Shown here in pieces: positions 13,189-26,331 of a stretch of DNA of 64,000 nt. The position numbers and the translations under genes were made by a program. The DNA is from Rheum nobile. Its lineage: Eukaryota > Streptophyta > Magnoliopsida > Caryophyllales > Polygonaceae. Each line of letters begins with the position of its first letter. Position 1 is the first letter of the stretch. The stretch spans positions 3,100,001 through 3,164,000 of the forward strand of contig WOAB01000124.1 in assembly GCA_027886185.1 (NCBI GenBank), read 5' to 3'. The notes under the pieces were generated by a model that was not told the origin of the DNA, did no database searches, and worked only from the letters and a program-made list of their open reading frames with translations.

Positions 13189-13994
13189 GGGTTGAGATCC
13201 GATGAGGATGGGAAGAGAGGAGAGGAATAAGGACGCATGAGAGTCGTTGGATGAAAAACAAATGGACCGCCCAAATCACTTTTTAAAAATTCGGAAATGA
13301 TTCGGCAAAAATTCGGCACGGCCGAATTATTCGCGAAAAAGACGGATTCGCATGCACGTGAAATGCAGATTTGTGTACATGCCAAATACATTTTTGTGTG
13401 CATGACAAATAGACTACGGTGTGCACGTGAAATTCATTTTTGTGTGCATACATAAAATGTGTGCGTTCAACGTTCATATGGAACGAACAAAACGTGTGCA
13501 CATGAAAACACGACTGTGTGCATGCGAAATATACTATCGTGTGTATGCGAAGTATACTACTGTGTACATGTGAAAATTGACATGTTTGTGCATATGAAAT
13601 GCATTACGTAGTATGTGTGCATGTGAAACAACGTAGGTGTGCATGTGTGCACGCGAAAATAACATGTGTGAATGCGAAAATGACCCAAAACACGTACAAA
13701 ATAACATGAGTGCATACGTATGAAAACCGACGAAAATAACCTACGTGTGCATACGGAGATGACCTATGTGTGCACATGAAAACAACATGTGTGTGCATTC
13801 GAAACAACGTATGTGTGCATATGGAGCAAAATGCATGTGCACGCGGGGTGTGTTTTTTTCGCGAAAAATTCGGTTGTGCCGAATTATATCCGAATTCTTT
13901 CCGTGGATGATCTACACGCTTTATTTCTTCATCTGATGGTCTTGGAGCATCTTCACTCCTCTCCTAAGCCCTCATCCTCACCTTATCTTTTCCC
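13189..13994. mobile_element. Non-autonomous MULE-like element with minisatellite core
   Basis: Flanked by a perfect 9-bp duplication ATATTAAAA (13180-13188 and 13995-14003), the size made by Mutator-like transposases. The ends are imperfect inverted repeats: GGGTTGAGATCC..GAGGATGGG on the left against the complement of CTCATCCTCACCTTATCTTTTCCC on the right. A second inverted pair (AATTCGGCACGGCCGAATT at 13310-13328 and TTCGGTTGTGCCGAATT near 13869) brackets the core. No transposase is encoded; the small frames inside come from the repetitive core. It is 806 bp. A diverged relative lies near 41050-41760. Confidence 0.8.
13340..13850. repeat. Degenerate GTGTGCATGTGAAA minisatellite
   Basis: About 20 imperfect copies of a GTGTGCATRYGAAA unit separated by short variable A/T-rich spacers (overall period about 20-30 bp). 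It forms the core of the MULE-like element and recurs in the related sequence at 41140-41590. Confidence 0.75.
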
Positions 13995-14003
13995 ATATTA
14001 AAA

Positions 14004-14498
14004 TAATCATATATAATAGATATTAAGATAATAATATATAAATATATTTTAAAAATAAAATAAAATCATATCAAAAATATTAAAAAAATGACATGGCACA
14101 ACACGAAATATCCAATGTGGCTTAATGTGAAAAATGTCATGTGATATTCAGTTCTTATTATTTAATATTATATAGTAGAATATTTTTAAATTGTGGGTTT
14201 AGTGAGCAAAGCACAATAAAAATTCTCTAGCATTATATTATAATAATCGACTGATTTGATTGCAATTAGTGCCGAGTTCTCATAAGTCTAATGTAGAGCA
14301 ACTGATATATATGTTATATAACCACAATTATAAACTATGAAATTAATTAATGCAGCTTAATTATATATAGATCGGGACTGCAATACACAGTATACACTAT
14401 ACAAATCATCAAATGCCTGTTAAATTAATTCATTCAGATTAAGGAAAATCATGGAAACTATATAAAATCATCCCTTAGAACTAAAGTATGTATAAGAA
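14004..14498. other. AT-rich intergenic, no gene seen
   Basis: Low-complexity A/T-rich sequence between two inverted-repeat elements; no reading frame, RNA gene or repeat could be supported. Confidence 0.6.
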
Positions 14499-15371
14499 AG
14501 GGAAAAAAGCTTAAAACTATCCATTATTGTCACTTATTTGCACAAAATCACCCTTTATAAAAAAAGCTTGCACAAAACCATCCCTTATTCATATTTTGTT
14601 GCAAACAACAACCCAAATTATTATTTTGTAAAATAATCCTATTAAATATACTAAAATACTTAAAATACACTTATCTTTTCTTAACAATTTTTTTTCTTTT
14701 CGTGTACTTTCACCCGAACAAGATAAAACACCCCAAATTTAAAGATGTCATTGGTTCAAATCGTAACCAATTCAGAATCTTTTTAAAACCTAGACTGAAG
14801 ACCAAACCAAAATAATTCAATTCGTTCAAATTCCGATTTGGTCCAAATCAATCTGAACTCGATTATGGACCGATATAATTTATTTTTCCTTTTGTTCTTT
14901 TTTTCTTAATGCTTTTGATGACGTAAACATAAGAATATTAATAAAATTCTAATTAAGTTATACTTATTTTTAGTAGAAAATATTAGTATAATCAAAATTA
15001 GGGAATGAAACTTGTGAGAACAATCACTCTCGTGCGAAATGCGAACATCACATCAGTATAAAATACATGCACATGCAAAAAAAATTACACTACAGAACTC
15101 GTTTACATTTAGAAAAAAATATATACATGTTTTAAACTAAATATTTTTCCCTAATTGTGCATATAGAGTTTAAACATTATGTCCATGATTTTTTTAGTGC
15201 ATAAACTATTAACTAGAATTATAGCTAAATTAAATTATTTAACAAAAATAAGGGTTGGAATGGTTGTTTGTAACAAATAATGAATAAATGGTAATTTTCT
15301 GCAAACTTTTTTATAAGGGATGATTTGTTGTAAACAAGTATAAATAATGGGTGATTTAATGAATTTTCCCT
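14499..15371. mobile_element. Inverted-repeat DNA element, non-autonomous
   Basis: The first about 130 bases (AGGGAAAAAAGC.., CACCCTTTATAAAAAA.., TTGCAAACAACAACCC) recur as the reverse complement at the right end (15245-15371, ending TTTTCCCT), giving long imperfect inverted repeats. Flanks are TATAAGAA (14491-14498) and TATAAGGA (15372-15379), a probable 8-bp duplication with one mismatch. No transposase inside. Long inverted repeats suggest a MULE or hAT relative; superfamily is undecided. Confidence 0.65.
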
Positions 15372-15439
15372 TATAAGGAAGCAATACTTATTTTTGGGGT
15401 CAAGAAACAGGGCTAGGCCCTTGCGATGATTTTTTTAAA

Positions 15440-16195
15440 TTATGCAAATGAAAGATTCACCTCATCAGAGGCTATAGACTCGAGTACCAAGCTACTAACA
15501 ATACAAGCAGGTGGAACGCTGAAATTAGCAAAAGAAGAGGCATGTATAATGGAGAAATTGGCAAGAGTATCAGCAATCGAATTTGCACTACGACTGATGT
15601 GTAACAGCCGAACAGACCAACTAGTGTTGCGCATGAGACAGCGACATTGTTGAACCAGGTAAAGGTTTGGATGCGTCGGAGGACAATGAGAATTAGTTAG
15701 AGCACAGACCTGAGAGGAATCCGTCTCCAAAATCAGATGCGAAAGGCCAAGAGAAACACCGACCTCAAGGCCAGGAAGAACCGCCCAAAGTTCCGCCGTT
15801 AATGCTCTGCAAGAACCACAAGTGAAAGAGAAGGCGTGTATAAAGGACCCGGCAGCGTCCCGAAACACCCCACCACCCCCAGCAGGTCCGGGATTGCCTT
15901 TTGATACCGCGTCGGTATTCAGTTTTGTCCATCCCACCGGCGGGGGAAGCCAGATGCGCGTGAGGGCCTCCTTAATCGGATGGGAGGAAGGAGCCGAGAT
16001 CGACGGAATCCCCGACTTAGCAGTCCAGTAGGAAGCAGCTAAAGAGGAAACAATCACGGACAGACGGTTCGTGTCATCAACACCATTGAACTGTAAAGAA
16101 TTCATGGTCTTCCATGAATGCCAGATCATGTATCCAAAAGTAGTGCTCCACCGATCCCCCTTCCGTATGTTAGCATACATCCAATCTTTCATACA
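15440..16195 (-). pseudogene. LINE RNase H domain (3' segment)
   Basis: The minus-strand frame begins in the linker (DWMYANIRKGDRW) and continues into a plant LINE RNase H: LNTDAVSKGNPGPAGGGG supplies the first aspartate, LTAELWAVLPGL the glutamate, LILETDSSQV the second aspartate and SANSIADTLAN the last, so the DEDD set is present. It ends at a stop at 15440-15442, followed by the probable poly(A) remnant. It is separated from the zinc-binding segment (28920-29324) by the Tat element. The domain degrades RNA in RNA-DNA hybrids during target-primed reverse transcription in intact elements. Confidence 0.85.
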
Positions 16196-16849
16196 TGTTG
16201 GGCCCATCATTCTCCAAGAGGATCAAACGAGCAAGTTGGGCCAAGATCCAAACGGAGTCGGAAGCCAAGAGAAACCAAGAGGAGGCGTCGCACATTCCTC
16301 AGACGTGTAGGATCCGACCAATTCCGAAGATCTCGCCCATCACATTAAATGCTCGAATCGATGACAACGGCTATGACATTAAACACAGAGATAATGTTGG
16401 CAATCAAGAGCAAATCCCGAAGATCTCGCCCAGAATTAATAAGAAATATTGCAAACGATGAAGTAACGGACACAATATGACAATTACCATATATAGATCA
16501 CGATAAGGCAAGTAATGGACACACGTCTACATCCTGCATTCGAGAACTTGCTCCAAAAAGAATTTGAGAGTGCACCCAGTCTAGCTCAGTCTCCTCGGAA
16601 TATCGCTCAGTCACCACCGATCGAGTCACAGAAACACAGATCGAACATGATCCGATCTTTTGTCCTCCAATGGTAAGTTGTACTTCGATCTAATTCAATC
16701 ATCAATAGATCAATAAAATTACCTTGCTATTTCGTATCTATTCTTTATTTGTTGATTTTCTGTTTGGTTTGGATTGATTTCTATTACCCGATCGACTCGT
16801 TACCCCGTCTAAGGCGATTTAGGTCGTCCGATATTTTCGCCCCAAAACA
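16196..16849 (+). mobile_element. 5' LTR of the Tat element
   Basis: Starts TGTTGGGCCC and ends CCCCAAAACA; 654 bp, same length as the 3' LTR. The 5' boundary coincides with the end of the ATACA target duplication and the 3' boundary is one base before the primer-site region. Confidence 0.93.
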
Positions 16850-16852
16850 ATT

Positions 16853-16869
16853 TGGCGCCCACTGTGGGG
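16853..16869 (+). promoter_or_regulatory. Primer-binding site
   Basis: TGGCGCCCACTGTGGGG follows the 5' LTR by three bases. The TGG start and position match a tRNA 3'-end complement; I do not assign the tRNA with certainty. Confidence 0.75.
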
Positions 16870-16903
16870 CAACTTGCCGATCACCATCTCAAAACCTTCC
16901 AAC

Positions 16904-17426
16904 CATGACTATCAACCCACCTATCGGTACCGAGGAGCCACGCCTCGAAGACGACACCCAAGCTCAAGGAAACACGACCAAAAATCCTACCCCAATCCAA
17001 GAGCTTGCCCAAAAAATGACTGCCCTACAAGAGGAACTTGCCCAGCAATGCCAAAAGACCGAAGCCTTGGCTACCTTATCCACCCAATCCGAGGCCGAAA
17101 TTGCACAACTAACCCGTGAAAATGAGTCTCTTAAGTCGCAGGTACAATCAATGGCTTCTGGATCCAGGCGGATGCCCGTCCATAGCAGTGTCCAGACGCG
17201 CCTTAACATGGATGGCGTCGAACTGACTCCTCCGAGCGTACGGCGTCCCGGATATACTGAGGGTACATCTCGAACTCCTTTGGTTAATCCATTTTCGACT
17301 AACAATGTTACTTTCTCCACACCGATCGGGTCAGCAGGGACCCGAATCGACGAACCACAAGGTACCAATCCTCCCGACATCCTAGCTCTCGTCCAGCAGA
17401 CACTCAATCAACATATGAAGACGTAG
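16904..17426 (+). pseudogene. Tat gag, N-terminal part
   Basis: The ATG at 16904 lies 35 bp after the primer site, the expected gag start. The frame encodes about 173 residues: a Pro/Thr-rich head, a heptad-like coiled coil (about residues 28-80: QKMTALQEELAQQ.., EAEIAQLTREN) and a Ser/Thr/Pro-rich linker ending DILALVQQTLNQHM. It stops at a TAG at 17424-17426. The gag core, zinc knuckle and protease that should follow are absent, because the next bases already encode the start of reverse transcriptase. Gag forms the virus-like particle in intact elements; this truncated form would not. Confidence 0.75.
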
Positions 17427-17429
17427 GAA

Positions 17430-17852
17430 ATTCACCCCAGAGCGAAACAAGATCGTCGATGACGAAGTCAAGAGCTTGTTAGAAACAGGAAAAATAAGGA
17501 AAGTCAACTACCCCGAGTGGCTGGCCAACGTGGTCGTAGTCCAAAAGAAGAATGGCAAATGGAGAGTCTGCATCGACTTCACCAACCTCAACAAAGCCTG
17601 CCCTACAGACTCATTCCCACTTCCTCACATCGACGCCATGGTTGACGCGACGTCAGGACACAAAATGTTAACCTTCATGGACGCGTTCAGCGGCTACAAT
17701 CAAATCCTCATGGAACCCGAGGACCAAGAGAAAACGACATTCATCACAAGCCAATGTATCTATTGTTACAAAGTAATGCCCTTCGGACTAAAAAATGCAG
17801 GGGCTACTTATCAACGATTGGTCAACAAGATGTTTAAAGACCAGATCGGGGA
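17430..17852 (+). pseudogene. Tat reverse transcriptase, N-terminal half
   Basis: Opens with FTPERNKIVDDEV and continues in one frame through NVVVVQKKNGKWRVCIDFTNLNKACP, the first catalytic aspartate block (FMDAFSGYNQI) and MPFGLKNAGATYQRLVNKMF, all signature RT blocks of Tat elements. It is cut after KDQIG by the insertion at 17853-20212; the remainder, with the YIDD active site, resumes at 20213. The deletion that fused it to gag removed the protease. Confidence 0.85.
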
Positions 17853-20212
17853 TGATGATGTGACCCTTCCCCCCATGACGGCCCACAAGGAAGAACAAGC
17901 CATGAGCCTGCGCTCAGATGGCCCAGTGACAAGGTCTAGGGCCAAAGCCATCGCCGAAGCTGTCGCATCCCTTATTGCACGCTTCGTCGCTGGCCAAGGC
18001 AGCCCGGAAACCGAGACGAGACTTGTCATCCTCTCCACCATCGAGGAACGTGCTGAAGACGTCTCGCTCACAAAGGAGCGCGCTGAAGAAGACGTCGGAC
18101 GAAGCAACGAGCTCACCGCTACAAGAGAACAGCTCGCTAAGAGCATCAATACAACAGAGGAGCTCGCTGAAGGCATCGCTCCAACAGAAGAGCTCATTGA
18201 GGAGCGCGTTCGAAGAGTTCGCTGAAGGGCTCGCTCGAAGAGCTCGCTTTAGAACACGTTTGCCTTATCTGTTTTGAGACACTTTCCCTATTTAGCGCTT
18301 GACGGAGGCTAAAGATGCACATCAAATGTCGTTGATTAGCCCTATCAAAGTAATTATCCTAACCAACCTTCTAAACAGAGTATAGCAGACAAGTAAGGAT
18401 CGAATCCCACAGAGAAGGTATGATGTAGTATGCAATCGTAAATGACAAGTAACAAGTAACTGGGGGGTTTGTAATCAAGAGAACACAAAGCAAGCAAGCA
18501 AGTAGATTGAGTAAAATCGAGAAAATAATAGGAGGGAAAGTAGTCCTGTTAGAGCGAAATCCACAGTACAAAGATAGAGTTTGATCACTGAAATCTATTC
18601 AATCCAAGTTCAATTATTTATCCTTATAGTCGTTCCCACCCTGCTCGTAAGTACTATTGATTCTCACAGTTGTCAATAGACTTATCACTATGCCAATGAT
18701 AAAGTACAACTGATTCTCACAGTTGTCAGCGTACTTTAGCACCAACACAGCAATAGCAATGCACACAAGGATATAGGATGCATGCAAGTAGAAAGACGTA
18801 CAAGTACTCACTCCCCTACTTAACACGCAATTGATTCTCACACACAATTGTACGCTCAGAACCCCTATACGCACAATTGTATTTGCCACTAGATATGCAC
18901 TCGGAACCCCTATATGCAATCCTAGCAATTGATAACAAGCATTCAACCTAGGTGATCAGGCTAAGAAGAACAACAAGAAATCAAGTTCGATATAATCAAG
19001 AGAATCAATCCAACACTTATAAGGATAAGAACAAGGAATAGAAATCTCACAAACACATCAATGCACTGCTTCAATCGTCTAACAGAACAAAGGGAAGTTA
19101 GTTCTCCATCAACGGGGATGAAAAACTCTAATATCAAATAACGATCAAAGTTAAGTCTCAATAACGAAGTGTCTCCGTCTCTCCTCTTATCCTAGAAAAA
19201 GAGGCTTAAATAGTCTTAGGAAACTAGGTTAAACTAAAACTAATAAATAAGGAAACCGAATAAACTAATAAAGCAAAGTCATAAACGAAATAGGAAATAA
19301 ATATAATCTGGCGTGAGGCAATAAACACATCCACCGCGGGGCGGTGAAGATCCACCGCGGGGCTTCAGCTCTCCACCGCTGGGCGGTGGTCTCCTCTCAC
19401 GCGGGCTCCATCCTTCACTGGGAGTCATCGCCGGGCCGCGGCATTGCTGACGCGGGGCGGTGAACTCCAGACTTCAGCTCTCGTCTTCTTCTCTTCTTCT
19501 GCTGCTCTCCAAATACTACCAAGCAGCTCCATATTCATCTCTAAACTCCATTTAAGCTGCAAATCCTTGGATTTCTTCACTTCTCTCCATAACATCTGGA
19601 TCGCAGACTTAGCACCAAAACACATCCAAAACTCCTCCAAACCATGCTAATAGATGCTAGAAAAGGTGTATGAAATAACACCTATCAGCGCTATTGCTTG
19701 TTTTAGCTAGTATCCCTTTTATAGTTTGTCTATTTTCGGGTGTGTGCCTTTGCATGCTTGCATGTGCTAGCCCACTAGGCTCGACTTGGCCCAAACCGAT
19801 GTCTCGCCTCTAGTATTTATAGTTTTGAACCTTGTTATTATTTTCTTACGTTCAAATTAAAGTTCAAGGCTTAAGTAGAGTGTTTATCCACTTTCCCTTG
19901 ATCGAACGTCACATATCCCTCTCATCTCCATTCACTCCGCCGCCGACGCTACGGCACCGCTTGATCTCAAGCAAACATATCCTTCGCATCTCCCTTCATC
20001 CGCAATCGACGCTACGACACCAAAGACTTGTCTCTTCAAGTCTTCCATCCCTCAATCAATTCGCTTCCGCCATCGCCTTCCATCCTTCCAACAGATCGCT
20101 ATCATCACCACCAACGCTTCCACCGTCGAGACGAGTGACTTCCCAACCAAGACTAGATCCGAAAGTTGTCACCTTTGACAATTGGCTTGTCATCGGAGGC
20201 AGGAACACATCA
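17853..20212. mobile_element. LTR-like insertion in Tat reverse transcriptase
   Basis: Starts TGATGATGTGACCC and ends GGAACACATCA, flanked by perfect GGGGA duplications (17848-17852 and 20213-20217), so it has the marks of a solo LTR or very small LTR element. Setting aside the nested solo LTR it is about 967 bp. It carries a short frame (17875-18225) with MSLRSDGPVTRSRAKAIAEA, a Thr-Arg-Ser-Arg-Ala type block I associate with plant gypsy polyproteins, followed by a run of imperfect Glu-rich repeats with unit like TEELAEGI. No RT or integrase is present. Family is unknown. Confidence 0.7.
18300..19687. mobile_element. Solo LTR nested inside the insertion at 17853-20212
   Basis: Starts TGACGGAGGC and ends CACCTATCA (1388 bp), flanked by perfect GCGCT duplications (18295-18299 and 19688-19692). 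The reverse complement begins TGATAGGTGTTATTTC, also a normal LTR start, so orientation is open. A GC-rich stretch at 19320-19460 carries several CCACCGCGGGGCGGTG-like motifs. No second LTR or coding domain inside. Confidence 0.8.
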
Positions 20213-20999
20213 GGGGACACGATGGAAGTCTACATAGACGACATGCTGGTCAAATCAAAAAAGAAGGAAGATCATATCGACCACCTTCGCGACAACTTCG
20301 AGGTACTAAAAAGATAATAAAAAAATTAAATTAAATCCTATGAAATGCTCTTTCGGGGTGTCATCAGGAAAGTTCTTGGGGTACATGGTGACACAAAGAG
20401 GAATAGAAGCCAACCCAGAACAGGTCAAGACCCTCATCAACCTCCGATCCCCCCGATGCGTCAAGGACGTGCAAAAATTGACAGGTCGGATAGCAGCTCT
20501 GAACAGATTCATCTCGAAGTCATCCGACAAGTGCAAACCCTTTCACGACGCTCTCAAGAAGAACAAATCCTTTCAGTGGACGGAAGAGCACGAAGGTGCA
20601 TTTCAAGACCTAAAGAAATACCTTGTCAGTCCCATGTTGCTAACCAAACCCAAGGACGACGAGCCACTATTGCTATATCTAGCAGTATCGGGGTCCGCCG
20701 TAAGCGCAGTACTGGTCAGAGAAGAGGATGGCAAGCAATCGCCGATATACTATGTCAGTCGAACGTTACTGCCAGCAGAAACAAGGTACCCGTTGCTAGA
20801 AAAACTTGTACTATCACTGGTAATGGCATCGAATAAACTCAAACCATATTTTGAATCCCATACTATAATTGTCCGCACTAATCATCCTATGAGAGCAACC
20901 ATGAGGAAACCTGAGTTCACAGGACGAATGGCCAAGTGAGCCATACAGCTCAGCGGCTATGACATCGAGTACGAGCCCAGAACAACGATCAAGTCGCAA
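20213..20999 (+). pseudogene. Tat reverse transcriptase C-half and RNase H
   Basis: Resumes directly after the insertion with GDTMEVYIDDMLVKS, the YIDD catalytic block intact, then HIDHLRDNFEVLKR. Stops and a small indel at 20316-20340 break the frame before IKLNPMKCSFGV. The main frame, 20340-20939, carries the RT connection (FLGYMVTQRGIEANPEQ) and the gypsy RNase H (LYLAVSGSAVSAVLVREE, SPIYYVSRTLL, ETRYPLLEKLV). A TGA at 20937-20939 replaces what is normally a tryptophan codon (MAK-stop-AIQLSGYDI). Coding similarity continues past the stop to about 20999. Confidence 0.88.
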
Positions 21000-21440
21000 G
21001 CCCTGGCTGACTTTGTGGCAAACTTCAGCCCGACCCTAGAGCAAGAAGCCACCAAGGAAGCAACACAGTTACTCGCAACGGGGGAAACAAGTAAATGTGA
21101 GCTCCACATAGATGGTGCGTCGAACGCCGGAGTATCGGGGCTAGGGGTCGTGCTGAAATCGCCACAAGGGGACAAGATAGCCTATGCCGTGAGATGTGAA
21201 TGGGACGCGACCAACAACGAAGCTGAATACGAAGCACTTATATTTGGGCTCATCCTGACCCATGACCTAGGAGTCCAGGAAATTGAAGTCATTTGCGACT
21301 CCATCTTAGTCGTAAACCAAAATACAAGGGTCGTACAATGCAAAGGACGTCAGTATGATAGCTTACCTGGGAGTGGCCAAGAAGTTGATCGACCAATTCC
21401 AAACGTTCGACATCAGACATGTACCCAGAGATCTTAACTC
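21000..21440 (+). pseudogene. Second (archaeal-type) RNase H of the Tat element
   Basis: The frame gives ALADFVANFSP, then CELHIDGASNAGVSGLGVVL (first catalytic aspartate), NNEAEYEALIFGL (glutamate) and EVICDSILVVNQ (aspartate), the pattern of the extra archaeal-type RNase H that marks the Tat lineage. A frameshift near 21345 moves the last part (IAYLGVAKKLIDQF.., NSQADALANLGS) into the frame that continues into integrase. The domain is a duplicated hybrid-cleaving nuclease acquired by this lineage; its catalytic residues look intact here although the frame does not. Confidence 0.88.
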
Positions 21441-22866
21441 TCAAGCTGACGCACTAGCCAATCTGGGGTCCGTCCTGGATCCAAAGGAATTTCCGAACAT
21501 CCCATTGGCACACATCATGACACCAGCTGTCCCGGAAACACCTAAGGAGTCGATCACACCATTAGAGGAACTTGTCACGATGAAGATAGGCGACCGACCA
21601 GAAGAAGACATCGTCAACGCTCATGACGACTGGACACTACCTTACATCAAATGGCTAAGAGACGACATCCTACCCAACGACAAAATAGAAGCAAAAAGGA
21701 TGAAGGTACAAGCACTTTCTTTCGATATCATAAATAACATCTTGTACAAAATATTTGTCACAGGGATACTCCTACGATGCCTCAAGACTCTAGAAGTCGG
21801 ACGTATCTTACAATCATTACATGAAGGAGAATGTGGAAACCACACCGGCGGACGAAGCCTCTCGGGAAAAGCCTTGCAAAACGGATACTACTGGTCCACA
21901 ATGAATAGAGACGCGATGGAGTACACCAAGAAGTGCGACGCCTGTCAACGACACGCACCCGTTCCTCATCAACCCTCGGAACTCCTCCATCCGACTCTGG
22001 CGCCGTGGCCCTTCATGAGATGGGGAATGGACATCGTCGGGAAACTCCCACCTGCGTCGGGTCAACGAGTCTTCTTCCTTGCCATGACAGATTACTTCTC
22101 TAAATGGATCGAAGCTGAAGCCTACCGAGAGGTAAAAGATCAACACGTCATTTCATTTATAAAACGCAATATCTTGTGCAGATTTGGAGTCCCATCAGAA
22201 ATCATATGCGACAATGGCTCTCAGTTCATCAGTCATTAGACTCGAGCCTTTTGCGACCAATGGAACATCAAATTGGTCACCTCCACCCCTCGGTATCCAC
22301 AATCCAATGGACAAGCCGAGTCCAGTAACAAAATCATCATCAACAACCTCAAGAAACGCCTCACAAGGGCTAAAGGAAAATGGGCAGACGAACTCCCATT
22401 CATTCTCTGGTCCAACAGGACCACTCCAAAGAACGCGACCGGACAGTCGCCATTTTCACTCATATACGGAAGTGAAGCAGTCATCCCTGCCGAGCTATTG
22501 GTTCCAACTGCTCGTTACAGCCTTCAGACGAATGAACAGAACGGCGTCGAACTAGCACACAACTTGGACACAACAGATGAGACTAGAGAAAAAGCCAGGA
22601 TTAGAATGGTCAGGTTCCAACAACAGGTCGCAAAAAGTTACAACAAGAACGTCCGAGCCAAAGTCTTCAAAGTTGGAGATTGGGTCCTCAGAAAAATATT
22701 CCAGAACACCAAGAATCCGACCGACGGAAAGCTCGCACCCCAGTGGGAAGGACCCTACCTAGTCAAAGAAGTAGTCAGACAAGGAGCATACCAATTAGAA
22801 GACAAAGACGGACGACCAATCCCGAGAAGTTGGAACGCGACACACCTAAAGTTATACCACTTCTGA
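21441..22866 (+). pseudogene. Tat integrase, one in-frame stop
   Basis: One frame runs through the linker, the HHCC zinc finger (HEGECGNHTGGR..KKCDACQRHA), the catalytic core with WGMDIVG, ICDNGSQF and NGQAESSN supplying D, D and E, and the C-terminal DNA-binding region (FKVGDWVLRKI..WEGPYLVKEV) to a stop at 22864-22866. The only break is a TAG at 22237-22239 just after the second aspartate block. The three catalytic residues survive. Integrase inserts the element cDNA, making 5-bp duplications such as the ATACA flanking this element. Confidence 0.9.
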
Positions 22867-23593
22867 ACTAGTAAGGTAAAACACTAACGTCCTTTCACCT
22901 ATCGTACATTACCTGTTGCCGCAAGCATGACTCTATTTCTTGAAACTGAGCATTTACATCAAGTAAGGACATTTTCCTTGCAAACCTAAGTACATGACGA
23001 CATCAACATACACACTGGATCCAGTCACAAACAAAAACGCTTACACTACATTTACACGATCGATCGGAACACGGGGAGATGAACAAACAGGCACGTCGGC
23101 ACACTGCATGCCTTACACAATACATAAGGTTAGGACACATTATTACATTTATGCAATAGAAACATATTGCTTTTTCCTCCTCGGCTTAAAGTCATGACTC
23201 AACATAAACACATACATTTGCAGGCCTCCTTTTTCACATACATACGGCAAGCCCTACTCGACGGAGCACACGGGCAAACCCGACATACAAAACAAAGGCG
23301 TCATCAACAAACTTCTCTAGAAAAGTCTGACGAAACGTACGGACACACAAATGTACGATCCTTTGTAAAAAACATATTGCATCAAATAAAAGTCTAAGCA
23401 TTTTTTACAAATATACGACCCGTGATGGTGGACGGGTCGCCAAAACACATTGTTCGCCTACACGCATGTAGGACTTCGAGTCAATCCACTAAACACATTC
23501 TGCGACCCGCGATGATGGACGAATCGCCAAAACAAACAATATCCAACCCACACACAGGTGGGATCACAAGTCAGATTACAAAAAAAAAAACAA
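22867..23593. other. Post-pol noncoding spacer of the Tat element
   Basis: No coding signal on either strand. Two imperfect tandem copies of an about 90-bp unit are visible at 23418-23575, each with CGACCCGYGATGRTGGACG followed by TCGCCAAAACA. This separates the sense pol from the 3' end of the antisense gene. Confidence 0.65.
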
Positions 23594-23830
23594 TCAAGGA
23601 TCGAGGTCTGCGGCGTTACCTTTAGCAGGGACCAAGTCAGGAGAAGGCTGGGGCTCAATCGGTTCGGTGTCGCCAGAGTGGGCCTCGTCCTCTCCGGCAC
23701 TTTCATCCAAAGATTCCTCTCCGACACCGGCCAAGTGGAAGAGCTCTGAGCCCGGATTTCCCTTCGGAAACAGGGTCTCCATGGTCTCCTTCTCCGCCTT
23801 CAAATCCCAGGTCCCCTGCTTGCCTTCTTC

Positions 23831-26331
<2,501 letters not shown>

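Noticed and set aside
13173..14001. Cys/His-rich small frames resembling zinc proteins
   Set aside because: They arise from the GTGTGCAT minisatellite read in different frames and have no start context or family match.
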